Below, piece after piece: positions 1 to 7,369 of a DNA stretch of 64,000 nucleotides; within the stretch, counting starts at the first letter, position 1, and each line of letters begins with the position of its first letter. The notes under the pieces are model-generated. The model saw only the letters and a program-made list of their open reading frames with translations. It had not been told where the DNA came from and did no database searches. The stretch is from Arsenicicoccus sp. oral taxon 190 (GTDB lineage: Bacteria > Actinomycetota > Actinomycetes > Actinomycetales > Dermatophilaceae): assembly GCF_001189535.1 (NCBI RefSeq), contig NZ_CP012070.1:3348001-3412000 (forward strand). Reading direction: 5' to 3'. The translations under genes and the position numbers were made by a program.

Positions 1-798
1 CGTCGGGGGTTCTACACCGGGCGGCCCGTGCCGTGGCCGGTCGACCGGTACCGCGTCGACGCCCTGATCGAGCAGGCCCTGCATCCGCAGCAGCGGCCCA
101 GTCACCACACCGCCCTGGCGGTCGCGCGGCTGCCGCTGCACGAGCCCGACCTCTCGGTGCTGCACATGCGCTGGCGGTCTGCCGGGCGCCGGCAGCGCTC
201 CGGCCGGACCCACGTCCACGAGGCCCTCTTCCCCGACTCGGGGTGCCGGGTCGCCCGCGCCGTCATGGAGACGGCTCTGCTCGACCCCGAGTCCGCCCTC
301 ATGGCGGCCGACGAGGCGCTTCGGAACCGTCGGACGACCGTGGACGACCTCGGGCTCTGGGCCCGACGGCTCGCGTTCTCGCGCGGCGGTGCGGGCGTCG
401 TGCTCGTGCACCGGCTGGCCGACGGCCGCCGCGAGTCCCCCGGTGAGTCCCGGTCCGCGCTGGCGCTGCACCACCTCGGTTACGCCACGACGCCGCAGGT
501 CACGGTCGTCGGCCGCCAGGGGGACTACCGCGTGGACGAAGCTCTCGACGGCGAGTGGGTCTGCTTCGAGTACGACGGCCGAGACAAGTATGCCGACCCG
601 CTGTCACGGCGCGCGCTGCCCCGCGAGAAGCTGCGCGAGGACGACATCCGGGACCAGGGGTGGGAGGTCGTGCGCATCACCAACGAGCTGCTGGCCGACC
701 CCGTCCTCCTGCGCCGCACGGTGGAGGCGGCGCGGGCCCGAGCGCGTCGGCGGCACGGAGCAGCCGTCCGCGCCAGCGACCGTACGTCCCTGGTCTGA
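1..798 (+). CDS. DUF559 / AbiEi-type domain protein (5' end outside window)
   Basis: The reading frame is open from the first base (Arg-Arg-Gly-Phe-Tyr-Thr-Gly), so the true start lies upstream. The first visible residues resemble the 'RRGVY' turn that follows the winged-helix part of actinobacterial AbiEi-like proteins. The C-terminal part has the DUF559 pattern: an acidic core FEYDGRDKY near visible residues 188-196, then EKLREDDIRDQGWEVVRIT. This fold resembles Vsr/PD-(D/E)XK nucleases. Members are annotated as type IV toxin-antitoxin antitoxins or as DUF559 proteins, but their function in actinobacteria is mostly unproven. No AbiEii-like toxin gene follows; downstream DNA is a repeat array. 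An internal GTG at 28 could act as a start but would remove conserved residues. Confidence 0.7.
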   Translation, partial: RRGFYTGRPVPWPVDRYRVDALIEQALHPQQRPSHHTALAVARLPLHEPDLSVLHMRWRSAGRRQRSGRTHVHEALFPDSGCRVARAVMETALLDPESALMAADEALRNRRTTVDDLGLWARRLAFSRGGAGVVLVHRLADGRRESPGESRSALALHHLGYATTPQVTVVGRQGDYRVDEALDGEWVCFEYDGRDKYADPLSRRALPREKLREDDIRDQGWEVVRITNELLADPVLLRRTVEAARARARRRHGAAVRASDRTSLV

Positions 799-801
799 GC
801 C

Positions 802-1227
802 TGCATCCCCCGTCTTGCTCTGCGTCCCCCGTCTCCGGCTGCATCGCCAGACCGGAGATGACCGTCGAGACCTGCGTCCCCCGTCTCGCCTTGCATCCCC
901 CGTCTTGCCCTGCGTCCCCCGTCCTGCCTTGCATCCCCAGTCTTGCCCTGCGTCCCCCGTCTCCGGCTGCAACGCCAGACCGGGGATGGCCGTCGAGACC
1001 GGGGATGGCCGTCGAGACCGGGGATGTGGACCAAGACCGCGCAGAGCGGCCCCGGACCGGGGATGTCCGTCTAGGCCTGCATCCCCCGTCTTGCCCTGCG
1101 TCCCCCGTCTCCGGCTGCAGCGCCAGACCGGAGATGGCCGCAGAGACGGAGGATGGCCGCAGAGACCGGGGATGGCCGCAGAGACGGAGGATGGCCGTCC
1201 AGACCGGGCAAAGCGGCCCCGGACCGG
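802..1227. repeat. array of 19-bp repeats in two opposite orientations
   Basis: The whole gap between two convergent genes is built from 19-bp units. Forward units (TGCRTCCCCCGTCTTGCCC-like) lie at 802-820, 821-839, 873-891, 892-910, 911-929, 930-948, 949-967, 1078-1096 and 1097-1115. The A/G at unit position 4 alternates between neighbours, hinting at a 38-bp double unit. Reverse-type units (GAGACCGGGGATGGCCGTC-like) lie at 976-994, 995-1013, 1014-1032, 1124-1142, 1143-1161, 1162-1180 and 1181-1199. Their complement matches the forward core ATCCCCSGTCT, so transcripts could fold into long hairpins. The segment GCGGCCCCGGACCGG occurs at the end of each of the two forward-then-reverse blocks. 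No unique spacers are present, so this is not CRISPR. Confidence 0.9.
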
Positions 1228-1228
1228 G

Positions 1229-2023
1229 TCAGCGGACGAGGCCCACCCGCACGAGCTCGCTCACCGGCACCGAGCGCAGCCCCCGCCCGGCCAGCGCCTC
1301 CAGCAGGTGCGGGAGCGCCTCGAGCGTCTGGTCGCGGGGGTACTCCTGGGCCCAGCGCCCCACCACCCGACCACCGTCGTGGGCGAGCACCACGGCCCCC
1401 GGCTCGACCGCCCCGCCGAGGTCCCGACCCCCGGCGCGGCCGCCGTCGTGCAGGCACGCCTCGAGGCAGGAGCTCCAGAAGGCCTGGCGCTCCCCCAGCG
1501 ACCGGGCGATCCGCGAGACCGACGTGCTCGTCCGGCCCACCGGGGGGCGCAGCAGCCTGGGGCCGACGTCGCCGACGGCCCGGCGACCGCGAGCGATCTG
1601 GTCGCGCACCTCGGCATCGCTGATCTCGGTGAGGTGGGCGTGGTCGTGCGTGTGGTTGGCCACCTCGTGGCCCTCCGCCCGCATGCGTGCCACGAGCTCG
1701 GGGTGGGCCGCGGCGTTGGCGCCGACGACGAAGAAGGTGGCGCGGGCGGAATACCGGCGCAGGAGGTCCAGGACCGCGGGGGTGTAGCGCGGGTCCGGCC
1801 CGTCGTCGAAGGTGAGGGACAGGAGGGGCCGCTGGGTCCGGACGTGGCTGACGCAGTCGCTGTCGGCCGCGCGGCGGGCCTGCGGCGAGGAGGTGGGACC
1901 GAGTGCCAGCTCCAGGCGGCCGTCGTCCGCGACGGCCAGGCCGGTGCCGGAGACGACGCAGAGCAGGGCGCCGGTCAGTGCCGTGCGCCGCGAGACGACG
2001 AGCTCTGCCGGAGTCGCCGACAC
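1229..2023 (-). CDS. polysaccharide deacetylase (NodB-type, CE4), exported
   Basis: This is a metal-dependent CE4 esterase removing N- or O-acetyl groups from a glycan, probably peptidoglycan or another cell-surface polymer. Visible motifs are TFDDGPD (motif 1, metal-binding Asp), HTHDHAHL (motif 2, HxxxH) and RPPVG (motif 3, Arg of the RPPYG class). The N-terminus has SRRTALTGALL followed by small hydrophobic residues, which looks like a twin-arginine or Sec signal. I chose GTG at 2023 because GGGAGGG lies 7 bases upstream; an in-frame ATG at 2041 would sit before that ribosome site. The gene diverges from ccrA across a region with two palindromes and converges on the 19-bp repeat array. Confidence 0.82.
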   Translation of the reverse strand: MSATPAELVVSRRTALTGALLCVVSGTGLAVADDGRLELALGPTSSPQARRAADSDCVSHVRTQRPLLSLTFDDGPDPRYTPAVLDLLRRYSARATFFVVGANAAAHPELVARMRAEGHEVANHTHDHAHLTEISDAEVRDQIARGRRAVGDVGPRLLRPPVGRTSTSVSRIARSLGERQAFWSSCLEACLHDGGRAGGRDLGGAVEPGAVVLAHDGGRVVGRWAQEYPRDQTLEALPHLLEALAGRGLRSVPVSELVRVGLVR

Positions 2024-2131
2024 CGTCCTACCCTCCCGCATGCTCCCCCTCGTCCCCTGGCGCGCCGACGGTCGCCGCCTGCCGCACCGGCGCCCGGCTC
2101 GTCCGGGCGTCCCGCCATGCTAGCGACTGCG

Positions 2132-2171
2132 GGTGACCAAGGTCACCGGTGTGGCGGGGGTCTCAGACCCC
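2132..2171. promoter_or_regulatory. two palindromes in the deacetylase / ccrA divergent region
   Basis: A perfect 16-bp palindrome GGTGACCAAGGTCACC lies at 2132-2147 and a perfect 15-bp palindrome GGGGTCTCAGACCCC at 2157-2171. They sit between two divergent starts (2023 minus, 2250 plus). Such paired dyads are typical operator sites for dimeric regulators. No regulator gene of an obvious family is adjacent, so the binding protein is unknown. Confidence 0.5.
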
Positions 2172-2249
2172 TACCGCCCCAGGGTGACTCGCCAGTAGCG
2201 TCGGCGGCGAGCCGGCACGCAGTGGTGCCGCCCTGCCCAGGAGCGAACG

Positions 2250-3602
2250 ATGACGAACGACGCCATGATCGCCATCCGCGACGCCATCACGAGCGGCGAC
2301 CGCACCCCCGAGACCTACGCCGGGCTCAGCCTGCCGCAGTCCTACCAGGCCGTGACGGTCCACAAGGACGAGGTGGGGATGTTCGAGGGCCGCGCGAGCC
2401 GCGACAAGGACCCGCGCGAGAGCCTGCACCTCGACGAGGTCGCGCTCCCCGAGCTGGCCCCGGGCGAGGCGCTCGTGGCCGTCATGGCGAGCTCGATCAA
2501 CTACAACACGGTGTGGACCTCGATCTTCGAGCCGGTGCCGACCTTCGGCTTCCTCGAGCGCTACGGCCGCACCAGCGAGGCCGCCAAGCGGCACGACCTG
2601 CCCTACCACATCGTCGGGTCCGACCTCGCGGGCGTGGTCCTGCGCACCGGCCCCGGCGTGCACGTCTGGCAGCCGGGCACCGAGGTCGTCGCCCACTGCC
2701 TGTCCGTCGAGCTGGAGCACCACGACGGGCACAACGACACGATGCTCGACCCCGAGCAGCGCATCTGGGGCTTCGAGACCAACTTCGGGGGCCTCGCCCA
2801 GCTGGCGATCGTCAAGGCCAACCAGCTGATGCCCAAGGCCGAGCACCTCACCTGGGAGGAGGCCGCGTCCCCCGGTCTGGTCAACTCCACGGCCTACCGC
2901 CAGCTGATCTCCCGCAACGGCGCCGGCATGAAGCTCGGCGACCGGGTGCTCATCTGGGGCGCGTCGGGCGGCCTCGGGTCCTACGCCACCCAGATGGCGC
3001 TGGCCGGCGGAGCGACGCCCATCTGCGTGGTCTCCTCCCCGGAGAAGGCCGAGATCTGCCGCAAGATGGGCGCCGACCTCGTGATCGACCGCAACGCCGA
3101 GGGCTACCGGTTCTGGAAGGACGAGCAGACCCAGGACCCCAAGGAGTGGAAGCGTCTCGGCGCCAAGATCCGGGAGCTGACCAACGGCCACGACCCGGAC
3201 ATCGTCTTCGAGCACCCGGGCCGCGAGACCTTCGGCGCCTCCGTCTACGTGACCCGCAAGGGCGGCACCATCGTGACCTGCGCCTCGACCTCGGGCTACC
3301 TGCACGAGTACGACAACCGCTACCTGTGGATGAACCTCAAGTCCATCGTCGGCTCGCACTTCGCCAACTACCGCGAGGCCTGGGAGGCCAATTCCCTGAT
3401 CCGCCGCGGCCTCATCCACCCGACGCTGTCCAAGACCTACACCATGGACCAGGTCGGCCAGGCCGCCCTCGACGTCCACAAGAACGCCCACCAGGGCAAG
3501 GTCGGCGTGCTCACCCTCGCGCCCGAGGAGGGTCTCGGCGTCAGCAAGCCGGAGCTGCGCGACGAGCTGCTGTCGTCGATCAACAGGTTCCGCAACGTCT
3601 GA
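2250..3602 (+). CDS. ccrA: crotonyl-CoA carboxylase/reductase
   Basis: This cytoplasmic enzyme reductively carboxylates crotonyl-CoA with NADPH and CO2 to (2S)-ethylmalonyl-CoA, the key step of the ethylmalonyl-CoA pathway and a source of extender units. The 450 residues match the family length. The MDR fold shows the nucleotide-binding motif GASGGLGSYA near 243. The CO2-pocket residues known from the family are all recognisable: Asn in SINYNTVW, Phe-Glu in WGFETNFGG and His in GSHFANYREA. ATG at 2250 follows CAGGAGCGAACG. The mutase and cobalamin adenosyltransferase expected downstream in the pathway are in the same window at 11.7 and 14.4 kb. Confidence 0.96.
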   Translation: MTNDAMIAIRDAITSGDRTPETYAGLSLPQSYQAVTVHKDEVGMFEGRASRDKDPRESLHLDEVALPELAPGEALVAVMASSINYNTVWTSIFEPVPTFGFLERYGRTSEAAKRHDLPYHIVGSDLAGVVLRTGPGVHVWQPGTEVVAHCLSVELEHHDGHNDTMLDPEQRIWGFETNFGGLAQLAIVKANQLMPKAEHLTWEEAASPGLVNSTAYRQLISRNGAGMKLGDRVLIWGASGGLGSYATQMALAGGATPICVVSSPEKAEICRKMGADLVIDRNAEGYRFWKDEQTQDPKEWKRLGAKIRELTNGHDPDIVFEHPGRETFGASVYVTRKGGTIVTCASTSGYLHEYDNRYLWMNLKSIVGSHFANYREAWEANSLIRRGLIHPTLSKTYTMDQVGQAALDVHKNAHQGKVGVLTLAPEEGLGVSKPELRDELLSSINRFRNV

Positions 3603-3627
3603 GGATCCCCTCACCGACCCGGGCCGT

Positions 3628-3686
3628 ATGCCGCCGCCCCGCCGCCCGCGTGGTGGCGGCACCGCGCGCGGGGGGCGGCATACGCT
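3628..3686 (+). promoter_or_regulatory. inverted repeat and leaderless promoter before the AI-2E-type gene
   Basis: GTATGCCGCC at 3628 is repeated inverted as GGCGGCATAC ending at 3683, flanking a GC-rich loop; this can act as a terminator for ccrA. The right arm runs into TACGCT (3681-3686), a TANNNT -10 box ending 6 bases before the GTG at 3693, with no Shine-Dalgarno site between. I infer a leaderless transcript. Confidence 0.5.
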
Positions 3687-3692
3687 CGACCC

Positions 3693-4979
3693 GTGAGGAG
3701 ACCGCAGCTGCTGGACCGGTGGGGCGCCGCGCGTCGACGCTGGTCGGCCTACCGTGCCCGTCAGCGGGCCACCCTGACCGAGAGCTATCGGCTGGAGGTG
3801 CCTCCAGGCGAGGTGCCCGCAGGCGACGTGCCCGCAGGCGCGGAGCCCGCGGGGACGGCCGACCCGGTGGGGCCGGCCGGGCCGGGCGCCCCCGAGGCGA
3901 CGCCTCCGGGAGAGCAGCCGTCCCGCGCGCCGGGGGTGCCGCTCAACCGCCAGTCGCCCTTCGCGATCGGCTTCGTGGGGGCCCTCGGCGTGCTCACCGC
4001 CGTCACGCTGTGGAACGCCATCGGCACGCTGTCGCTGACCTTCACCCTGCTGACGGTCGCGCTCTTCCTCACCCTGGCGCTCGACCCGATCGTGCAGCGG
4101 CTGATCCGCGGCGGGATGTCCCGGGGACCGGCTGTGGCGTTCGTGATGTTCGGGGCGCTGGTGGTCTTCGCGCTGCTGGCGTGGCTGGTGGTGCCGCCGG
4201 TGGCGGAGCAGGCGGGCGCGCTGGTCCAGAACGCCCCGAGCTATGTCAATGAGCTGCTGCAGCAGCGGTGGGTGCAGGACCTGGACAAGAACTACAACCT
4301 CACCGCCCAGATCCAGAAGCAGGTCAACGACCGGCTGACCGACCAGGGCTTCCTGTCGACGGTGGCCGGCGGCATCATCGGGGCCGGCCAGGCGGTCGGC
4401 AGCGGCATCTTCCAGACGTTCACCGTGCTGATCCTGACGCTCTACTTCCTCGCCAGCCTCCCCACCACCAAGAAGGCGGCCTACGCCGTGGTCCCCGCGT
4501 CCCGCCGGGCCCGCGTCGTCTACCTGTCGGAGGAGATGATGCGGCGGGTCGGCAGCTATGCCATCGGCCAGGTGGGCGTGGCGGCCATCAACGGTCTGCT
4601 CAGCTGGGTGGCGATGCGCTTCCTCGGGGTGCCGTATGCCGAGGTCCTCGCCGTCAGCGTGGCCTTCCTGGGGCTGATCCCGATGGTGGGCGCCACCCTC
4701 GGCGGCGCCCTGGTGACGCTGGCGGGGCTGCTGCAGAGCACCCAGACCGGGATCGTCCTGCTTGTCTACTACATCGTCTACCAGCAGGTGGAGAACTACG
4801 TCATCGTTCCCCGCATCATGCAGCGCACGGTGGCGGTGCCGGGGGCCGTGACGGTCGTGGCCGCCCTGGCCGGCGGCACCATGCTCGGGGTGCTCGGCGC
4901 GCTGCTCGCGATCCCGACCGCGGCGGCGCTGCTGCTGCTCTACGAAGAGGTCCTGGTGCCCCGCCAGCGCCGGCTCTGA
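3693..4979 (+). CDS. AI-2E family transporter (PerM / UPF0118 type)
   Basis: This polytopic inner-membrane protein of 428 residues belongs to the AI-2 exporter-like superfamily. Substrates are unproven for most members; some move quorum signals, others Na+/H+. The N-terminal ~90 residues are cytoplasmic, with an Arg-rich start and a low-complexity PPGEVPAGDVPAG stretch encoded by ~15-bp repeats. About eight membrane segments follow, beginning at FAIGFVGALGVLTAV. The family-typical C-terminal segments include VENYVIVPRIMQRTV and ALLAIPTAAALLLLYEE. The GTG start has no ribosome site but a -10 box six bases upstream. It is a single-gene unit between ccrA and a glycosyltransferase. Confidence 0.85.
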   Translation: MRRPQLLDRWGAARRRWSAYRARQRATLTESYRLEVPPGEVPAGDVPAGAEPAGTADPVGPAGPGAPEATPPGEQPSRAPGVPLNRQSPFAIGFVGALGVLTAVTLWNAIGTLSLTFTLLTVALFLTLALDPIVQRLIRGGMSRGPAVAFVMFGALVVFALLAWLVVPPVAEQAGALVQNAPSYVNELLQQRWVQDLDKNYNLTAQIQKQVNDRLTDQGFLSTVAGGIIGAGQAVGSGIFQTFTVLILTLYFLASLPTTKKAAYAVVPASRRARVVYLSEEMMRRVGSYAIGQVGVAAINGLLSWVAMRFLGVPYAEVLAVSVAFLGLIPMVGATLGGALVTLAGLLQSTQTGIVLLVYYIVYQQVENYVIVPRIMQRTVAVPGAVTVVAALAGGTMLGVLGALLAIPTAAALLLLYEEVLVPRQRRL

Positions 4980-5134
4980 CCGCACTCCTCGTTTTGGTCT
5001 GACCACAGCGACGCCCGAGGGTGGCGCGAAAGGGTGACCAGGGAGCGGGCCGATTCGAGCCGCCCCCGGCGACGGTGCGAGGATGAGTCGACGCCCTGCA
5101 GCCGACCCCCACCGCGACGAGGAGTGAACCCGCC

Positions 5135-6139
5135 GTGACGCCGGCACCCCCGCCGATCCTGTCCACCGTCGGAGACCCGCAGGAGCCCGCCTGGCGCGGG
5201 CTCGTGGAAGCCTGCCACCCCCGGGCGGGCAGACCCGTCCTGTCCCTGCTGGAGCTGTGGGCGCGGTCGCACCGCCGCGAGGCGCTGGTGCTGCGGGGCT
5301 CCGTCACGGCCCGCGACCTCTACCGGGACCTGGTCTTCTCGCTCGCGCTGCGGCACCGCCGGCGCCGTCCCCGGACGCTGGTGACCGACGCGACCTGGGA
5401 GCCGGGGAGCCGGACCCTCGCGTCCCGCCTGCCGTGGCTGCAGGCCCACCTGCCCCGGATCGCCCGGCTGATGATCGGCGCGCTGGACGGTCCGCACGTG
5501 CACTACGCCGTGCTGTCCCGGGACGAGCGAGCCGTCTTCGCCGAGACGTGGGGGGTGCCGGTGGAGCGGGTGGTCTTCACGCCCTTCCCGATGACTCTGT
5601 ACGACGACTACGACCGGCAGCCGCACGACGGCGGCTACCTCTTCGCCGGCGGCAACTCGCTGCGCGACTACGACCTGCTGGCGTCCGCCCTGGCGGGGTC
5701 CGGCTACGAGACCCACGTCGCGAGCCGGTGGACGCCCGCCGCCCCGGTCCCGGGGCTGCACGCGCGCCCCACCCCGCACGACGAGTTCACCGAGCTGCTC
5801 CTCGGGTGCCGCGCCATGGTGCTGCCGCTGGAGCCGTCCTCGCGCAGCGCCGGCCAGCAGACCTACCTCAACGCCATGGTCCTCGGCAAGCCGGTGATCG
5901 TGACCGACGCCATGGGCGTGCGGGACTACGTCGAGGACGGCGTCACGGGGGTGATCGTCCCGCCCGACGCGGCGCGCCTGCGGGAGGCCCTGGACCACGT
6001 CATGGACCCGGCCAACGCCGAGCACTACCGCCAGATGGGGGCGCGGGCCCGCGCCGAGGTGCTCGGCCGGCGGATGCCGGAGCACTACGTGCAGCACCTC
6101 GTCGCCGCACTGGGCTACGGTCCCGCGGCGTCGTCCTGA
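5135..6139 (+). CDS. glycosyltransferase, GT-B fold (GT4-like)
   Basis: The protein has 334 residues. The C-terminal half carries the GT4-type donor-binding pattern: EPSSRSAGQQTYLNAM, then LGKPVIVTDAMGVRDYVEDG and GVIVPPDA. This is the E-x7-E-like region contacting the sugar nucleotide. The N-terminal half is divergent and I cannot name the acceptor. No signal peptide or membrane span is visible, so it probably acts at the cytoplasmic face. GTG at 5135 follows GAGGAG. It stands alone, converging on an alpha/beta hydrolase gene across 22 bases that contain the small dyad GACCGA-TCC-TCGGTC. Confidence 0.72.
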   Translation: MTPAPPPILSTVGDPQEPAWRGLVEACHPRAGRPVLSLLELWARSHRREALVLRGSVTARDLYRDLVFSLALRHRRRRPRTLVTDATWEPGSRTLASRLPWLQAHLPRIARLMIGALDGPHVHYAVLSRDERAVFAETWGVPVERVVFTPFPMTLYDDYDRQPHDGGYLFAGGNSLRDYDLLASALAGSGYETHVASRWTPAAPVPGLHARPTPHDEFTELLLGCRAMVLPLEPSSRSAGQQTYLNAMVLGKPVIVTDAMGVRDYVEDGVTGVIVPPDAARLREALDHVMDPANAEHYRQMGARARAEVLGRRMPEHYVQHLVAALGYGPAASS

Positions 6140-6161
6140 CCGATCCTCGGTCGGCCCGGCC

Positions 6162-6905
6162 TCAGCCCTCCTCGACCGCGCCGTCCCACTCCGTCGGCAG
6201 CGGCCCGAAGCCCGGTCGCACCCGCGCGACGATCTCGTCCAGCGCCCGCCGCACGTAGGTCTCCCCCACCCACAGGTGCTTGCACCCGTCGATCCCGACG
6301 ACCTCGGCCTGCGGGACGACGGCGAAGCGCTCCCGCGCCTGCTCCGGCTGCAGGTAGTCGTCGTGCTCGGGCACCAGGGCCACCAGCGGCCGCCCGTCGA
6401 CCGCCCAATCGCGCAGGTGCTCCGGGCCGGTCCAGCGCAGCGGCGGGCTCAGCAGGATGGCCCCCTCGATGGCGGGGTCGAGGCCGTACATCAGCGTCAG
6501 GTCGGTCCCGAAGGACCACCCCACCAGCCAGCGGTGCGGCAGCGCCGGGTGCTCATGGAACTCCGCCAGCTCGATCGCCGCCGCCACGTCGAACCGCTCC
6601 CCGTCGGCGTGGTCGAAGCTGCCCTGGGAGGTCCCGCGCGGCGAGCTGGTGCCGCGGGTGTTGAACCGCAGCACCGCGATGTCGGCCAGGGCCGGCAGCC
6701 GGTAGGACGCCTTCTTGAAGACGTGGCTGTCCATGAAGCCGCCGTGGGTCGGCAGCGGGTGCAGCGTCACCAGCGTCGCGACCGGGTCCCGGTCGAGCGG
6801 CAGCGCCAGCTCGCCGACGAGGGTGAGCCCGTCGGCGGTGTGCAGCTCGATCTCCTCGCGGCGGGCCGGCAGGATCGTGTTGGCGCGGATCTCGTGCGTG
6901 CTCAA
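6162..6905 (-). CDS. alpha/beta hydrolase
   Basis: The 247-residue cytoplasmic protein has the alpha/beta-hydrolase core: oxyanion region TLHPLPTHGG, RFNTRG, nucleophile elbow GWSFG (catalytic Ser), acid within PEHDDYLQP and catalytic His in GCKHLWVG. These resemble the CocE/NonD or dienelactone-hydrolase-like esterases often called 'alpha/beta hydrolase'. The substrate is unknown. The frame stays open far upstream, but conserved sequence begins near the TTG at 6905, which has AGGAG about 12 bases upstream; no ATG is available. A start slightly further upstream cannot be excluded. Confidence 0.75.
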   Translation of the reverse strand: MSTHEIRANTILPARREEIELHTADGLTLVGELALPLDRDPVATLVTLHPLPTHGGFMDSHVFKKASYRLPALADIAVLRFNTRGTSSPRGTSQGSFDHADGERFDVAAAIELAEFHEHPALPHRWLVGWSFGTDLTLMYGLDPAIEGAILLSPPLRWTGPEHLRDWAVDGRPLVALVPEHDDYLQPEQARERFAVVPQAEVVGIDGCKHLWVGETYVRRALDEIVARVRPGFGPLPTEWDGAVEEG

Positions 6906-6994
6906 GGGTGCTCGTGTCTCCTGGTGGTGGATGGGCTCGTATGCCGCCCGCCCCGCCCCGCGGGGCTGCGGCTCGCCGGCGGCCGCCGTCCGGA

Positions 6995-7273
6995 CTAGTG
7001 GCGACGGTCCCGCGCCGCCCAGCAGGGGCCGTGCCAGTGGCGCCGGTCGGGCAGGCCGCGCAGGCCGTCCGCGGGCCACGCGACGACGTGGGCGACCGCG
7101 TCGCTCAGCTCCTGCTGGCAGCCGGGGCAGCGGTAGACCTTGCCCGTCGCGGCGCCGCGGACCCGGCGCACGATCCACGCCCCGTCGGGGTGGACCTCCC
7201 GCCGCTCCATGCCGGCGAGACGTCCCGTCGCGAGCGGGACGTGGCGGTCGGCTCGTCGGTTGGCGCGGGGCAT
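6995..7273 (-). CDS. small conserved zinc-ribbon-like protein
   Basis: This 92-residue basic protein has a likely metal site: CPGCQQEL followed by AHVVAWPADG and then DRRHWHGPCWAARDRRH (Cys-x2-Cys plus His/Cys). Short proteins with this pattern are widespread in actinobacteria, often with an empty or doubtful 'ATP/GTP-binding' label; I know no proven function. The N-terminus MPRANRR matches the usual start of the family, so I prefer ATG 7273 to the in-frame ATG at 7336. GACAAT lies six bases before the start, possibly the -10 of a leaderless transcript. Downstream is the hydrolase, about 90 bases away. Confidence 0.65.
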   Translation of the reverse strand: MPRANRRADRHVPLATGRLAGMERREVHPDGAWIVRRVRGAATGKVYRCPGCQQELSDAVAHVVAWPADGLRGLPDRRHWHGPCWAARDRRH

Positions 7274-7328
7274 GGCGCCATTGTCGCAAACCGCAGCGCG
7301 GCGCCGGGCCGGGACGAGGTGCCCCGCG

Positions 7329-7366
7329 CCCGGCACACGGGCTGGTGCCCGGCATACGGGCTGGTG
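7329..7366. repeat. tandem pair of 19-bp repeats
   Basis: CCCGGCACACGGGCTGGTG (7329-7347) is followed directly by CCCGGCATACGGGCTGGTG (7348-7366), one mismatch apart, just past the 3' end of the dehydrogenase gene. The second copy contains the octamer CGGCATAC. Confidence 0.85.
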
Positions 7367-7369
7367 CGG

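Noticed and set aside
802..1227. CRISPR array
   Set aside because: Units are contiguous, degenerate and in both orientations; there are no unique spacers and no cas genes.
389..4252. A 1,287-codon open frame on the plus strand
   Set aside because: It runs across the repeat array, the antisense of the deacetylase and ccrA in another frame; its protein is Arg/Ala/Pro-rich with no domain. High GC makes such frames common.
2163..5147. A 994-codon open frame on the minus strand
   Set aside because: Antisense to ccrA and the AI-2E-type gene, His/Gly/Val-rich without motifs.
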